64,000 nucleotides of DNA from an uncultured bacterium. GTDB lineage: Bacteria; Cyanobacteriota; Vampirovibrionia; Gastranaerophilales; Gastranaerophilaceae. The position numbers and the translations under genes were made by a program. The stretch is taken from contig CABRZP010000001.1 in assembly GCA_902475545.1 (NCBI GenBank), positions 62,001-126,000 on the forward strand. Direction: 5' to 3'. Below, one piece after another: positions 33,275-42,704 of the stretch. Position 1 is the first letter of the stretch, and each line of letters begins with the position of its first letter. The notes beneath the pieces are model-generated. The model saw nothing but the letters and a program-made list of their open reading frames with translations. It ran no database searches and had not been told where the DNA came from.

Positions 33275-34147
33275 ATGTATAAGTATTATGGAAAAAAAGC
33301 ACCATATTTGTTTCTGCTTCCTGCAGCAGTTGTACTTATTTTATTCTTTTTTATTCCATTTTTTCAAACAATCGGATTGAGTTTTTTTGATTATTCTTCA
33401 AATATTTATCATGCAGGATTTGCCGGTTTGAAAAATTATATTGATATTTTACATAATCCTATATTTTATAAGGTTATGCTAAATACCTTGATTTACCTTG
33501 TTGTAGCTGTTCCTATACTTGCTATAGTTCCGTTATTTTTGGCAATTCTTATTAATCAAAAAATTCGGGGAATTACACTTTATAAAATTTTAATTTATCT
33601 TCCTGTTATTGTATCAATTGTTGTTGCTGCAATTGCTTTCAAGTGGCTTTATGCAGAGCAGGGAATATTAAATTATATATTGAATATTCTGCATATAAAT
33701 TCTATCGGCTGGTTGACAGATCCAAAATATGCTATTTATTCTGTTATCATTGTTACAATCTGGAAGGGCATCGGATATTATATGATGATATATCTTGCGG
33801 CATTGATGAGTGTTCCAAAAGAATTATATGAAGCGTGTGATATTGATGGTGCAAATTTTTTAACTAAACATCTTACGGTTACTGTTCCTCATATTATGCC
33901 GACAATTGCTCTTGTAACAACAATAAGTTCAATTTCTGCAATGAAAATTTTTGCTGAAATTTATGTTATGACAAAGGGCGGACCGTTAAATTCTACTAAA
34001 ACAATTGTATATTATATTTATGAAAAAGCTTTTGAAAATTTGGATTTAGGTTATGCTTCTGCAATGGCAGTAATTTTACTTGTTATTGTAATGATATTTT
34101 CCTTGATAAATATTTTTTGTTTTGAAAGGGGGAAATATAATTTATAA
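33275..34147 (+). CDS. Sugar ABC transporter permease, MalF/UgpA-like
   Basis: 290 aa with six membrane helices. Starts KKAPYLFLLPAAVVLILFFF and ends with the ABC permease EAA loop (KELYEACDIDGANFLTKHLT, then VPHIMPT). This is the type found in carbohydrate importers (MalFG superfamily). The stop overlaps the next ATG by one base, so the two permeases are translationally coupled. No substrate-binding protein or ATPase gene is nearby, so substrate is unknown. Confidence 0.9.
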   Translation: MYKYYGKKAPYLFLLPAAVVLILFFFIPFFQTIGLSFFDYSSNIYHAGFAGLKNYIDILHNPIFYKVMLNTLIYLVVAVPILAIVPLFLAILINQKIRGITLYKILIYLPVIVSIVVAAIAFKWLYAEQGILNYILNILHINSIGWLTDPKYAIYSVIIVTIWKGIGYYMMIYLAALMSVPKELYEACDIDGANFLTKHLTVTVPHIMPTIALVTTISSISAMKIFAEIYVMTKGGPLNSTKTIVYYIYEKAFENLDLGYASAMAVILLVIVMIFSLINIFCFERGKYNL

Positions 34148-34998
34148 TGGATAAATTCAGTAAATATACTAAGAATTTTTGGATTCATTTGATATTAATA
34201 CTGGTATCAATTATATCAATCTTTCCTTTTGTTTGGTTGTTATCAACTTCATTAAAAGGGGCTGGCGAAAATATTTTTGCTTATCCGCCTACACTTATTC
34301 CAAAAGATTTTACCTGGGCAAATTATATTGGGGTATGGCATAAGGTTGATTTAATGCGGTATTTTATTAATAGTATGATTGTTGCAGGAGGAACAGTTTT
34401 GCTTAATTTGATATTGTCGTCTTTTGCAGGTTATCCTTTGGCAAGAATGGAATTTAAAGGGAAAAAAATCGCATTCTTTTCTATTCTTGCAACAATAATG
34501 GTTCCATTTCAGGCAATTATGCTGCCGGTTTATCTTATTACTTTAAAACTTCATCTTGTAGATACATTTAGTGATACTATGGGGTTTATCGGCTTGATTA
34601 TGCCATTTGCGGTGAGTGCTTTTGGTATATTTTTAATGCGTCAGGCTTTTCTTGCAATTCCCAGAGAGATGGAAGAAGCTGCAATTGTTGATGGCTGTAA
34701 TGTTTTTCAGGTATTTTGGAAAGTTTTATTGCCTATGGTAAAACCTTCTCTTGCGGTTCTTGCAATATTTACTTTTATAGGTTCCTGGGGAGAATTTCTG
34801 TGGCCAAGTATTGTTTTAACAAAAGAAGCAATGTATACTCTTCCTGTCGGCGTTAATAATTTACAGGGAATGTTTTCGTCTAATTGGCGTTTTATTGCCG
34901 CAGGTTCAATTATTTCAACAATTCCTATTATAATCTTTTTCCTTGCTATGCAAAAATATTTTATCTCAGGTGAGAATGAAGGTGCCGTTAAGGGTTAG
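34147..34998 (+). CDS. Sugar ABC transporter permease, MalG/UgpE-like
   Basis: 283 aa, six membrane helices, partner of the preceding permease. Features: FPFVWLLSTSLKG near the N terminus, FAGYPLARMEFKGKK, and the EAA motif EMEEAAIVDGCNVFQVFWKV. It is the second half of the heterodimeric membrane channel of a carbohydrate-type importer. Normal length. GGGGG lies 13 nt upstream within the first permease gene. Confidence 0.9.
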   Translation: MDKFSKYTKNFWIHLILILVSIISIFPFVWLLSTSLKGAGENIFAYPPTLIPKDFTWANYIGVWHKVDLMRYFINSMIVAGGTVLLNLILSSFAGYPLARMEFKGKKIAFFSILATIMVPFQAIMLPVYLITLKLHLVDTFSDTMGFIGLIMPFAVSAFGIFLMRQAFLAIPREMEEAAIVDGCNVFQVFWKVLLPMVKPSLAVLAIFTFIGSWGEFLWPSIVLTKEAMYTLPVGVNNLQGMFSSNWRFIAAGSIISTIPIIIFFLAMQKYFISGENEGAVKG

Positions 34999-35102
34999 TT
35001 AAATATAATTCTTAAGAGTGTATACAAGTTAAATAAAATTATATATAATCTATTATATAGGTAATGGTTTCTATTAAATAAAAAGGATTTAGAAAGGGAA
35101 AA

Positions 35103-35261
35103 ATGATTACAAAAGAAGTAAATGACTGGATTAAAAAAGTTAAAACAAAAAATTATTCTTCTTGGGATATTATGGAGGAATTTAGTAGTTTTTCAAAATA
35201 CCTGACAAAAGAAGATATGGAACTTGTTAAAAAACGTTTAGACGATGCAATTAAACATTAG
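35103..35261 (+). CDS. Small protein of 52 aa, unknown
   Basis: A 52-codon frame from ATG 35103 to TAG 35259-35261 with AAAGGG at a 4-nt spacing, one of the better ribosome sites here. The product starts MITKEVNDWIKKVKTKNYSS, then WDIMEEFSSFSKYLTKEDME and a basic end LVKKRLDDAIKH; it is fully helical and charged. It lies between the ABC permeases and the DUF2971 gene. Too short for most gene finders. Function unknown. Confidence 0.65.
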   Translation: MITKEVNDWIKKVKTKNYSSWDIMEEFSSFSKYLTKEDMELVKKRLDDAIKH

Positions 35262-35288
35262 TTTTTGAATGCAAATTATATAAACATG

Positions 35289-35297
35289 TGTTATAAT
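35289..35297 (+). promoter_or_regulatory. Extended -10 promoter of the DUF2971 gene
   Basis: TGT-TATAAT about 28 nt before ATG 35325, separating it from the 52-aa gene. Confidence 0.5.
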
Positions 35298-35324
35298 TAA
35301 TTATATAGTTTGCGAGGTCTCTTG

Positions 35325-36236
35325 ATGTCTTATTACGATGATTTGCTGGAAAAGATTCCAAAAATAAAGAAGATTTTGGATAACGATACAAATTATACTA
35401 TTTACCATTATACAAAACCCGAAAAACTTCTGAATATTTTGCAGTGTGGTGAACTACGGTTTTCAAATGCTCTTTATCTTAATGATAAGGAAGAGATTGC
35501 TTATTCTTATAAGCTTATTGTTCGTTTGATTGATGAAATTGATGGTTTAAATCCTGATTTGTTTGATAAAATCAGAAATCATTTTAGTAATAAATATAAA
35601 CATATAGTTGACGGTAATAATGATTTTGTAAATAAACTTGAATATTTTACTACATCGTTTTCTACTGAGAGTGATAATCTTACATTGTGGAATAATTATG
35701 CAAAGGGTAAAAATTATACAGGTTACAACATTGGTTTTGATAAGAAAAAATTGATTACGGAAATGACTGACAATGATTATTTGCCAATTTACGGCAGTGT
35801 CATTTATGATAAGCAGAAACAGATTAAAATTATTCATGCAATTTTTAAAAAATGGAATATGCTCTTTGAAAGAGCTTTAAAGTGTAAAAAGAATAATAAA
35901 GTTAAATTATTCGATATCCTTTTTGAGTTAATTGATGTTTTGAGTATTGTGAGCATCTTTTTTAAAAATCCGCAATTTAGTAACGAACACGAATATAGAA
36001 TTGTTATTGTAAATGCTTTTGGTACTGATACTTCAAAGCCGACAGGGATAGTTGAAAAGAATGGGCTTTTTGTTCCATTTTTAGAATATAAATTTTCAAA
36101 AGATTCTGTTACATCGGTAAATATCGGTCCAACATTTGAAGAAAATATTTTTTATACAAGCACAAATCGTATGTTGTTGAATTTTGGATATGAGGATAAA
36201 GAAGTTTATCGATCTAAAATTCCGTTAAGATATTAA
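35325..36236 (+). CDS. DUF2971 family protein
   Basis: 303 aa from ATG 35325 (GAGGT upstream; an ATG 15 nt earlier is weaker). The family pattern is clear: IYHYTKPEKLLNILQCGELR, FSNALYLNDKEE, YFTTSFSTESDNLTLWNNYA, then YTGYNIGF and FSNEHEYRIVIV. DUF2971 proteins are cytoplasmic and often sit in variable genome regions; the biochemical role is unknown. No toxin or nuclease motif is visible. It ends at a strong bidirectional terminator. Confidence 0.8.
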   Translation: MSYYDDLLEKIPKIKKILDNDTNYTIYHYTKPEKLLNILQCGELRFSNALYLNDKEEIAYSYKLIVRLIDEIDGLNPDLFDKIRNHFSNKYKHIVDGNNDFVNKLEYFTTSFSTESDNLTLWNNYAKGKNYTGYNIGFDKKKLITEMTDNDYLPIYGSVIYDKQKQIKIIHAIFKKWNMLFERALKCKKNNKVKLFDILFELIDVLSIVSIFFKNPQFSNEHEYRIVIVNAFGTDTSKPTGIVEKNGLFVPFLEYKFSKDSVTSVNIGPTFEENIFYTSTNRMLLNFGYEDKEVYRSKIPLRY

Positions 36237-36237
36237 T

Positions 36238-36270
36238 CAAAGAGCCGACTGTATTACAGTCGGCTCTTTG
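36238..36270. terminator. Bidirectional Rho-independent terminator
   Basis: 14-bp stem (36238-36251 with 36257-36270), loop of 5 nt, between the convergent DUF2971 and HExxH genes. Confidence 0.85.
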
Positions 36271-36286
36271 GTCTTTGTTTACTGTT

Positions 36287-37726
36287 TTAGCTTGCTGCGG
36301 ATTGAGCTCTTAATCCATTCATCAGCAGGATGTTTTTATAATTTGTATTATTGTTCATTGTATTTACTGTTTTGAAAACATTTTCCAATTTTTGGAATGT
36401 AGGATTTTTGAATGCTTCAAATTGAACTTTTCTTGCCCCGACTTCAAGAGGATCTTTTAAGTATTCAGTCCAAGGTTTGCCATGATATTTGCCTGCATTT
36501 TTTAATATGTTTACTTCTGCGGCTTCAGAGGCTGATAGAGGTCCTCTTTCTTTCAGCATTTGAGTATACAACTCCTTACCTCTTGCTGTTGTGGTAAATG
36601 CGTTTGGATCTTGAGCGAATATTTTTGTAAACTGGTCTAAGTGTTCTCTTTCATGAACTGTTGTTAATATTTTTTTAGCTTGAGGTGATAATTTAGGGTC
36701 ATAACAAGCTTTTGAAAAGACATTGTATTCGTCTAAAATGGTTTTATCTATTGTTCCTTTTACTATATTCCCACTTTTGTCCATAAATTCATATTCATAT
36801 AAATTACCCTTTTGAATCCTTTTAATGGCTTTGAAGTCTTCATTGATAGCTGAAGAGCCGGTTTTTTGAGTTCCATCATTCAGAGTTATAGAACAATCGG
36901 TTCTTCTTGCAAAACCATTGGTTTCAGGAGCCATTGGACCATATTTAATATCAGGTTTTGTTGAAATTCCTTTTATTTCTGCCCATTTTTGCAGTGTGAC
37001 TTCCGGTACTTTATCCGCAGGTACATTAAATTCTAATAAATCTTTTTTTAGTTTAGCAGCTTCGGTTTCTGTTAAACCTTGAAGTTTTGCAATTTCAGCA
37101 TCAACTGTTTTTGAGTAATTCATTTTTCTGACAAGTTCAGAGTTAGCATTTTTTATAACTGTAGTTTTGCCTTTCAATCCCTTTGCTGATTTTAGTTCAT
37201 TTAAAATGTTTGGATTGTATGCAATTTTACCGTAAGTTGCAAATTCTTTAACTGTTTTGATAGCTTTTGGTACAAATGGTGCAGACAATGCTAAATCTAC
37301 AGTATCTCCGCCAATTTGTTCCAGATTTTGTCTGGCAATATCATAGGTTCCATTTTCATTGTTCTTTAAAAATTGCATAGTATGATATGCACCTTTACCT
37401 ACGGCAAGACCTGCAAATCCCAGTGCTAATGCACTACCACCAACTGCAGCAGGTATTCCTATGATTGGAAGAGCCATAATTCCTAATGTGGTGCCACCAC
37501 CAACTGCAAGAGTTTTTATCGGGTGTTCAAATATTGAGGTTATTGTTGATTTTATTTGTTTGCCAATACCTTTGATTAATAGACCGGTTCCTTCGGCGAG
37601 TCCGATTTTTCGGTATTGTTCCGGCATTTTTAAACTCGATTCAAATGTCGGTTGAGCGTATTCCCTGTAATTGCTTTGTAACGGTGTATTAGCCCGTTGA
37701 GTCGTAATACTACTAATGTTTAACAT
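36287..37726 (-). CDS. Large protein with HExxH motif and membrane segments, putative metalloprotease
   Basis: 479 aa. The N terminus is a polar leader with PTFESSLK, not a Sec signal. Residues about 70-115 are hydrophobic with Gly-rich helices (TLGIMALPIIGIPAAVGGSA; LALGFAGLAVGKGAYHTM), probably two membrane passes. The C-terminal part has TVHEREHLDQF, a His358-Glu359-x-x-His362 zinc motif, and Glu428 in DPLEVGARK, 66 residues on, a plausible third ligand. If real, it is a gluzincin-like peptidase. GGGGA precedes the ATG. No known family fits confidently; it could also be a secreted effector. Confidence 0.6.
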   Translation of the reverse strand: MLNISSITTQRANTPLQSNYREYAQPTFESSLKMPEQYRKIGLAEGTGLLIKGIGKQIKSTITSIFEHPIKTLAVGGGTTLGIMALPIIGIPAAVGGSALALGFAGLAVGKGAYHTMQFLKNNENGTYDIARQNLEQIGGDTVDLALSAPFVPKAIKTVKEFATYGKIAYNPNILNELKSAKGLKGKTTVIKNANSELVRKMNYSKTVDAEIAKLQGLTETEAAKLKKDLLEFNVPADKVPEVTLQKWAEIKGISTKPDIKYGPMAPETNGFARRTDCSITLNDGTQKTGSSAINEDFKAIKRIQKGNLYEYEFMDKSGNIVKGTIDKTILDEYNVFSKACYDPKLSPQAKKILTTVHEREHLDQFTKIFAQDPNAFTTTARGKELYTQMLKERGPLSASEAAEVNILKNAGKYHGKPWTEYLKDPLEVGARKVQFEAFKNPTFQKLENVFKTVNTMNNNTNYKNILLMNGLRAQSAAS

Positions 37727-37907
37727 AACAATTCCCCTATTTTCTATAGACCTATAACCTATATTTAATAAAACGTGTTTTTTTATTAAAATTGCTTGTT
37801 ATGTTAGAATTTATTAACTTTTATCTTCGTTCAAGAAGTTTAAACGTATGAATAGTTATAATTTTTTAGAATTTAGTTATAATAAAAATGATATAGGAGA
37901 AAATGTT

Positions 37908-38213
37908 ATGATAGTAGAATTAAATAATGAAAATTTTGATAAAGAAACTTCAAAGGGGTTAAAATTGGTTGAGTTTTATACTACTTGGTGTATGTATTGT
38001 AGAAACCAGAGGATTGAACTTGAAGATTTACAGAACTCTGATATGTGGATTGGTATCGTTGATGCTGATGAGTGTCCTGATATTGCGAAAAAATTTGGAG
38101 TTAATGGTTTCCCTACTTTTATCTTGTTAAAAGACGGGCAAAAAGTTGCCGAGTTTGTAGGGTTTCATGAAAAGGCACAGCTTCTTAACAGATTAATGGC
38201 TTATATCAACTAA
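37908..38213 (+). CDS. Thioredoxin family protein
   Basis: 101 aa from ATG 37908, which has AGGAGAA upstream; a longer frame at 37848 lacks one. Thioredoxin fold with the active-site Cys28-Met-Tyr-Cys31 in VEFYTTWCMYCRNQ and the cis-Pro loop GVNGFPTFILLKDGQ. The middle residues Met-Tyr differ from the standard Gly-Pro, which usually changes the redox potential. It is cytoplasmic and probably a disulfide reductase. Confidence 0.9.
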   Translation: MIVELNNENFDKETSKGLKLVEFYTTWCMYCRNQRIELEDLQNSDMWIGIVDADECPDIAKKFGVNGFPTFILLKDGQKVAEFVGFHEKAQLLNRLMAYIN

Positions 38214-38284
38214 TTTTATAAATCAGTTATTTGAATGAATAAATTATCTGTCAATTAATATACAATTGTAATGAGGTATGTTAT

Positions 38285-39961
38285 ATGATAGATAATTTTT
38301 TGTTGTTAAAATTAAACAGAACTGTATGGGTTTCTTTGTTGGCACAAAATGATATTTTAGAAGCTATAAGATATTATGAGCTGTATATGAATAATTTAAC
38401 TATGTTTACTTCTGATAAAAAATTGAAAAAACAGGTTGAAGAAGAAATGGCTTTTTCTACCAGCTTTTTCCTTAATAAAATGGGACAAAAGGCAAAAAGT
38501 TACTATGAAGAAAAAGATTATGCAAATGCTGCAATATGCTATACCTCAATGTTTAAATATGTTCAGCAGGATGTAGAGATAATTGAAAATTATTATTATT
38601 GCCTGAACCATCTGGAACAGTATTCTATGGCTGCAGAATTGGTTTCTTATATGGAAACTCTTGCACCTAATAATTATAAAATTTATAAGATGCTTGCTGA
38701 AGTTTATGATAAAAAAGATGACAATTATAAATCTGTTGAATGTTATGAAAAATACCTTGAATTAAAAGGGGCATCTCCGGATGCTAATGATTATAATTTT
38801 TTAGGTTGTTATTACAACAAGCTGTTTTCTTCTGATACCAGAAGCCCTGTTCATTTATTGAAATCACTGGACAATTTTAAAAATGCATCAGATTTAGCAC
38901 CTTATGTAAAATTATATGCTAAGAATGTTACCATCATGGCAGCAAAGGCAGAAGATTATGATACCGGTAAAAAATACTGGGATAGAATTCTGCAAATGGA
39001 TATTTTGAATAATGATGACAAATATGATTATGCGGCATTTTGCTTGAAACATGAAGATTTTGAAGGCTGGCATAAATATTTTGGAGCCAGATTCCAAAAA
39101 GAACATAATGCAACAAGATTTCCAAAGATTAACAAGCCTGAATGGAATGGTGTTAAAGATATTTCAAAATCAACTTTGCTTGTATATTATGAGCAGGGAT
39201 TTGGTGATACATTCTTAATGTGGGGTTACATTTCCAGACTTACAAAACTTGCAAAACATGTAATTTTTGTAGTTCAGGATTCAGTGTATGAATTATTTAG
39301 AGAAAATCCTTACGGTGTTGAAGTGTACCCAGAATGTCTTTCAGATTTGAAGAAATTGAAGTTTGATTGTTATATACCTTCAATGTCTATTCCTGTAGCT
39401 TTAAAATTAAATAGGGAAAATATCTCTGTTGGTGGTGGATATATTCAGGCTAGTGAAGAAATTAAGGATGAATTTAAAGCAAAATATTTTGATAATAAAA
39501 AATTAAAAATAGGTATTTCATTTAGCGGAAATTCAAGTGGAAATAAAACAAGAGATATTTCTATAGATAAATTTTTACCGCTTGATAAACTTGAAAATGT
39601 GGAAATATACTGTTTAACAAAAGATGTTGAGGATTCAAAATTTGAAGGCTTTAAAAATAATAAAGTTATAAATATTGCAAAAGAGTTTAAAGATTTTGCG
39701 GATACTGCTGCGGTAATTGATTGTTTGGATTTAGTGATAACCAGTGATAATTGTATCCTTAACCTTGCCGGCGGATTGGGTAAAAAGACATTTGGTTTGT
39801 TTAATTGGCAGACTGAATTCAGATGGTTTGATTTAACGGGGGAAGATGTTGTATGGTATACAACAGTGAAACCTTTTGTGAATAAAGCTATTGACTCCTG
39901 GGATGATACAATTCAAGAGGTTGTTGAAGAGGTTAAAAAACTTCAGCCGGTTGCAAAATAA
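38285..39961 (+). CDS. TPR protein fused to a GT9-like glycosyltransferase domain
   Basis: 558 aa. Residues 1-280 hold tetratricopeptide repeats (YYEEKDYANAAICYTSMFKY; YKIYKMLAEVYDKK). The C-terminal half has the GT-B heptosyltransferase-type pattern: VYYEQGFGDTFLMWGYISRL, VIFVVQDSVYELF, IGISFSGNSSG and the nucleotide-sugar site VITSDNCILNLAGGLGKKTF. Such fusions are common in organisms modifying cell-surface glycans or proteins. A GAGGT site precedes ATG 38285. The downstream sbcC gene is convergent with a 1-nt gap. Confidence 0.8.
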   Translation: MIDNFLLLKLNRTVWVSLLAQNDILEAIRYYELYMNNLTMFTSDKKLKKQVEEEMAFSTSFFLNKMGQKAKSYYEEKDYANAAICYTSMFKYVQQDVEIIENYYYCLNHLEQYSMAAELVSYMETLAPNNYKIYKMLAEVYDKKDDNYKSVECYEKYLELKGASPDANDYNFLGCYYNKLFSSDTRSPVHLLKSLDNFKNASDLAPYVKLYAKNVTIMAAKAEDYDTGKKYWDRILQMDILNNDDKYDYAAFCLKHEDFEGWHKYFGARFQKEHNATRFPKINKPEWNGVKDISKSTLLVYYEQGFGDTFLMWGYISRLTKLAKHVIFVVQDSVYELFRENPYGVEVYPECLSDLKKLKFDCYIPSMSIPVALKLNRENISVGGGYIQASEEIKDEFKAKYFDNKKLKIGISFSGNSSGNKTRDISIDKFLPLDKLENVEIYCLTKDVEDSKFEGFKNNKVINIAKEFKDFADTAAVIDCLDLVITSDNCILNLAGGLGKKTFGLFNWQTEFRWFDLTGEDVVWYTTVKPFVNKAIDSWDDTIQEVVEEVKKLQPVAK

Positions 39962-39962
39962 A

Positions 39963-42704
39963 TTAGAGCTGAATTTCAGCAGAGCTTCCGTTTTTACCTT
40001 TTGTAATAACTATTTTTTTGTCAATTCGGCTTCTCAGTTCGTTGACATGAGATATTATTCCAACTATACGATTTCCCTGAGTTAGGCTGTATAGTGTATT
40101 CATAGCCTGATCAAGTGAATTATCATCTAAAGATCCAAAGCCTTCATCAACAAACATTGCTTCAATTTTTACTCCACCGGAGTAATTCTGTATTACATCA
40201 GAAAGCCCAAGAGCCAGTGCTAAAGAAGCTTTAAATGATTCTCCGCCTGAAAGTGTACTTACGCTTCGGTATTTCCCAGTATGGTAGTCAAATACATTTA
40301 AATCAAGTCCGACTTTTGAGTTGCCGTTTTTTGTTTCTTTTCTTTTTAGATGATATTGCGAATTTGTCATTGGCATAAAGCGTTTATTTGCTTCATGTAT
40401 AATCAAGTCAAAATAAGCGGTTTGTATATATTGTTCAAAAGTTATTTTTAGTTGACCGTTAAGTTTGCCGTTTGCGGTGTCAGATAATAATTTTAATGTA
40501 GTAAGTTCTTTTTCTGTTTCATTTAATTTGTCAATTGTGGTATTAATATTGTTATTAACTCTGCTATTTTGAGATAATCTTTCTAAAATTTCATCAATTT
40601 TATTTTGAAGGTTTGTTTCTTCTGTTTTAGAATTTTCAATGTCAGATTTAATTTGCTCAAGATTTATATTTGGGCTATTTTCAATTTGTTTTTTTAATGC
40701 TGAAAGATTACCGATTGCGGTGTTTAGTTTGTTTGTATTTTCAATTTGTGTTTTTTGAATTCTTTCGAATTCTTCATCAAACGACTTTTTTAAAAGCTTT
40801 TTGTCTTTTAAAATGTTTTTCGCAGTTTGAGCTTCTTTGTACTGAAGTTTAGAAGTTATTAATTCTATTTTTGTTTTAAATTCTGTAATATCTTTTTCTA
40901 ATTTTAGATTATCTTGTTGAAGATTTTTTTGTTGAGTTTCATATTCTTCAATATTTTTTTCAAGTGATTTTAAGTGTTTTTCTTCGGATTTTTTGTTATC
41001 ATTTTCTTTTGTTAAATTTGTAAGTTTTTTAGTTGAAGCTTCGAGTTGAGATATTTCCAGCTGTTTTTTGTTTTCTATAAATTGGGTAATATTTTCAGCA
41101 TTATATTCAGGAAATATTTTAGTAATATTTTCTCTCAGTTGATTTTCTTGAAACTCGATTTTGCTTTGCAATTTGGCAATTTCGGTTAATTTAGATTCGA
41201 GTTTTTGTTTTAAATTTTGTTCTTCTTCCTGAGTTGTTGTAATGTATTCTCTGGTAATACTTTCGTCTTTTAATATTGCCGGTTTTGGGTGCTCAATTGA
41301 TCCGCAGACAGGACAAGGTTTGCCGGATTTTAAGTCGTTGTGAGCAATTATTCCTGCTTGTTCTTCAATGAATAGTTTATAAGCCTGCGAATATTCATTG
41401 TTTTTTTCTTCCCAATCTTTTTTAATTTGATTGGTTAAATGTTTTTGGTTTTCTTGTTCTTTTTGAGAGTTGTTCTTTTCGTTTAAAATTTCTGTAATAT
41501 TATTAATTTGTTCTATTCGATTTTGGATTTGCTTATTAAAATTTTGTTCTTTTTCTAACTCGACTTCTATATTTTTGAGTTTTTCTAAATGTACTTTTAC
41601 TTTTTGTAAATCGGATTTATTTTGTAAAAGTTTATCTGTAATATCCTTTAGGCTTATATCTTTTTTTGCTTTTAGACTTTGCAAATTCGAAAAATCTTTA
41701 GTCAAATTTTCCAGTTCAATATATTTTGGCAAATCTTCTTCTAATTTTGAAATCTCAATATTTAACTTGTCTTGTTGAGGTTTTTGTTTTTTGTATTGTT
41801 CTGATTGTTCTTCTGTAAGTTTTACTTCCAGTTGAAGTTGTGGAATAATGTTGGATTCAAGATTTAAAATTTCGATTTTTGTTTTTTTTATACTTTCTGC
41901 AATGCCGAATTCTTTGTTTAATTTTTCTAATTGTTTTTTTACTTTTGATTTTTCTTTATCAAGATTTTTTCGGGTTTTTTCATCTTCTTTTATTTGACTT
42001 TTTAATTCTTCGGTTAGAATTTTAATGTCATAAATATTGCTGTTATTGTTGAATTTTTCAATTTCATTTTTTAAAGAATCATTATTTGAACAGGCAATTT
42101 CGCTGATATACTGTTTTAGGCTGTCTTTAAGTTTTATAAATTGCGAATTTCTACCCATATATTTTTCGTTGATTTTTGTTTGAAAAATTTGAAGATGTTT
42201 TGTTGAAAAAATATTTCTGAATATTTCTACACGGTCGTCGGTTTTCGCATTAAGCAGTCTTTGGAATTCTCCCTGTGCAATCATAACAATCTGGGAGAAT
42301 TGTTTCTTATTCAAACCTATGAGTTTTTCTATTTCTTCTTTCACTTCTTTTTCTTTTGAAAAAGTTTTTCCGTTCGGGAATGTGAGTTCTACTTCTGCAT
42401 TATGGTCATCACATCCAGGTATACGTTTGATTTTATAGATTTCACCTTTACATAAAAATGTAAGAGTTACATAAGTTTTATTTTTCTTATCTGCAAAGTC
42501 GCTTCGCAAAGATTTCGATTTTCTGTATTCTCCGCTGGCTTCGCCGTATAATGCGAATGTTATAGCATCAAAAATGGTTGTTTTACCGGCACCGGTATCT
42601 CCTGTTATCAGATATAAGCCGTTATCTCCCAGTGTTTCAAATGGGATTTCTATTTTTCCTGCGTATGGACCGAAAGCATTCATTATTATATTTAGTGGTT
42701 TCAT
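39963..42704 (-). CDS. sbcC: Exonuclease SbcC (Rad50-like)
   Basis: 913 aa SMC-like ATPase of the SbcCD DNA repair nuclease. N-terminal Walker A GDTGAGKTTIFDAITFALYG, long coiled coils, central zinc hook GKPCPVCGS (Cys464-x2-Cys467), and C-terminal signature LSGGESFKASLALALGLSD followed by Walker B AMFVDEGFGSLD. Slightly shorter than E. coli SbcC. It overlaps sbcD by 4 nt, the usual coupled order. The complex cuts hairpins and palindromes at replication forks. Confidence 0.95.
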   Translation of the reverse strand: MKPLNIIMNAFGPYAGKIEIPFETLGDNGLYLITGDTGAGKTTIFDAITFALYGEASGEYRKSKSLRSDFADKKNKTYVTLTFLCKGEIYKIKRIPGCDDHNAEVELTFPNGKTFSKEKEVKEEIEKLIGLNKKQFSQIVMIAQGEFQRLLNAKTDDRVEIFRNIFSTKHLQIFQTKINEKYMGRNSQFIKLKDSLKQYISEIACSNNDSLKNEIEKFNNNSNIYDIKILTEELKSQIKEDEKTRKNLDKEKSKVKKQLEKLNKEFGIAESIKKTKIEILNLESNIIPQLQLEVKLTEEQSEQYKKQKPQQDKLNIEISKLEEDLPKYIELENLTKDFSNLQSLKAKKDISLKDITDKLLQNKSDLQKVKVHLEKLKNIEVELEKEQNFNKQIQNRIEQINNITEILNEKNNSQKEQENQKHLTNQIKKDWEEKNNEYSQAYKLFIEEQAGIIAHNDLKSGKPCPVCGSIEHPKPAILKDESITREYITTTQEEEQNLKQKLESKLTEIAKLQSKIEFQENQLRENITKIFPEYNAENITQFIENKKQLEISQLEASTKKLTNLTKENDNKKSEEKHLKSLEKNIEEYETQQKNLQQDNLKLEKDITEFKTKIELITSKLQYKEAQTAKNILKDKKLLKKSFDEEFERIQKTQIENTNKLNTAIGNLSALKKQIENSPNINLEQIKSDIENSKTEETNLQNKIDEILERLSQNSRVNNNINTTIDKLNETEKELTTLKLLSDTANGKLNGQLKITFEQYIQTAYFDLIIHEANKRFMPMTNSQYHLKRKETKNGNSKVGLDLNVFDYHTGKYRSVSTLSGGESFKASLALALGLSDVIQNYSGGVKIEAMFVDEGFGSLDDNSLDQAMNTLYSLTQGNRIVGIISHVNELRSRIDKKIVITKGKNGSSAEIQL

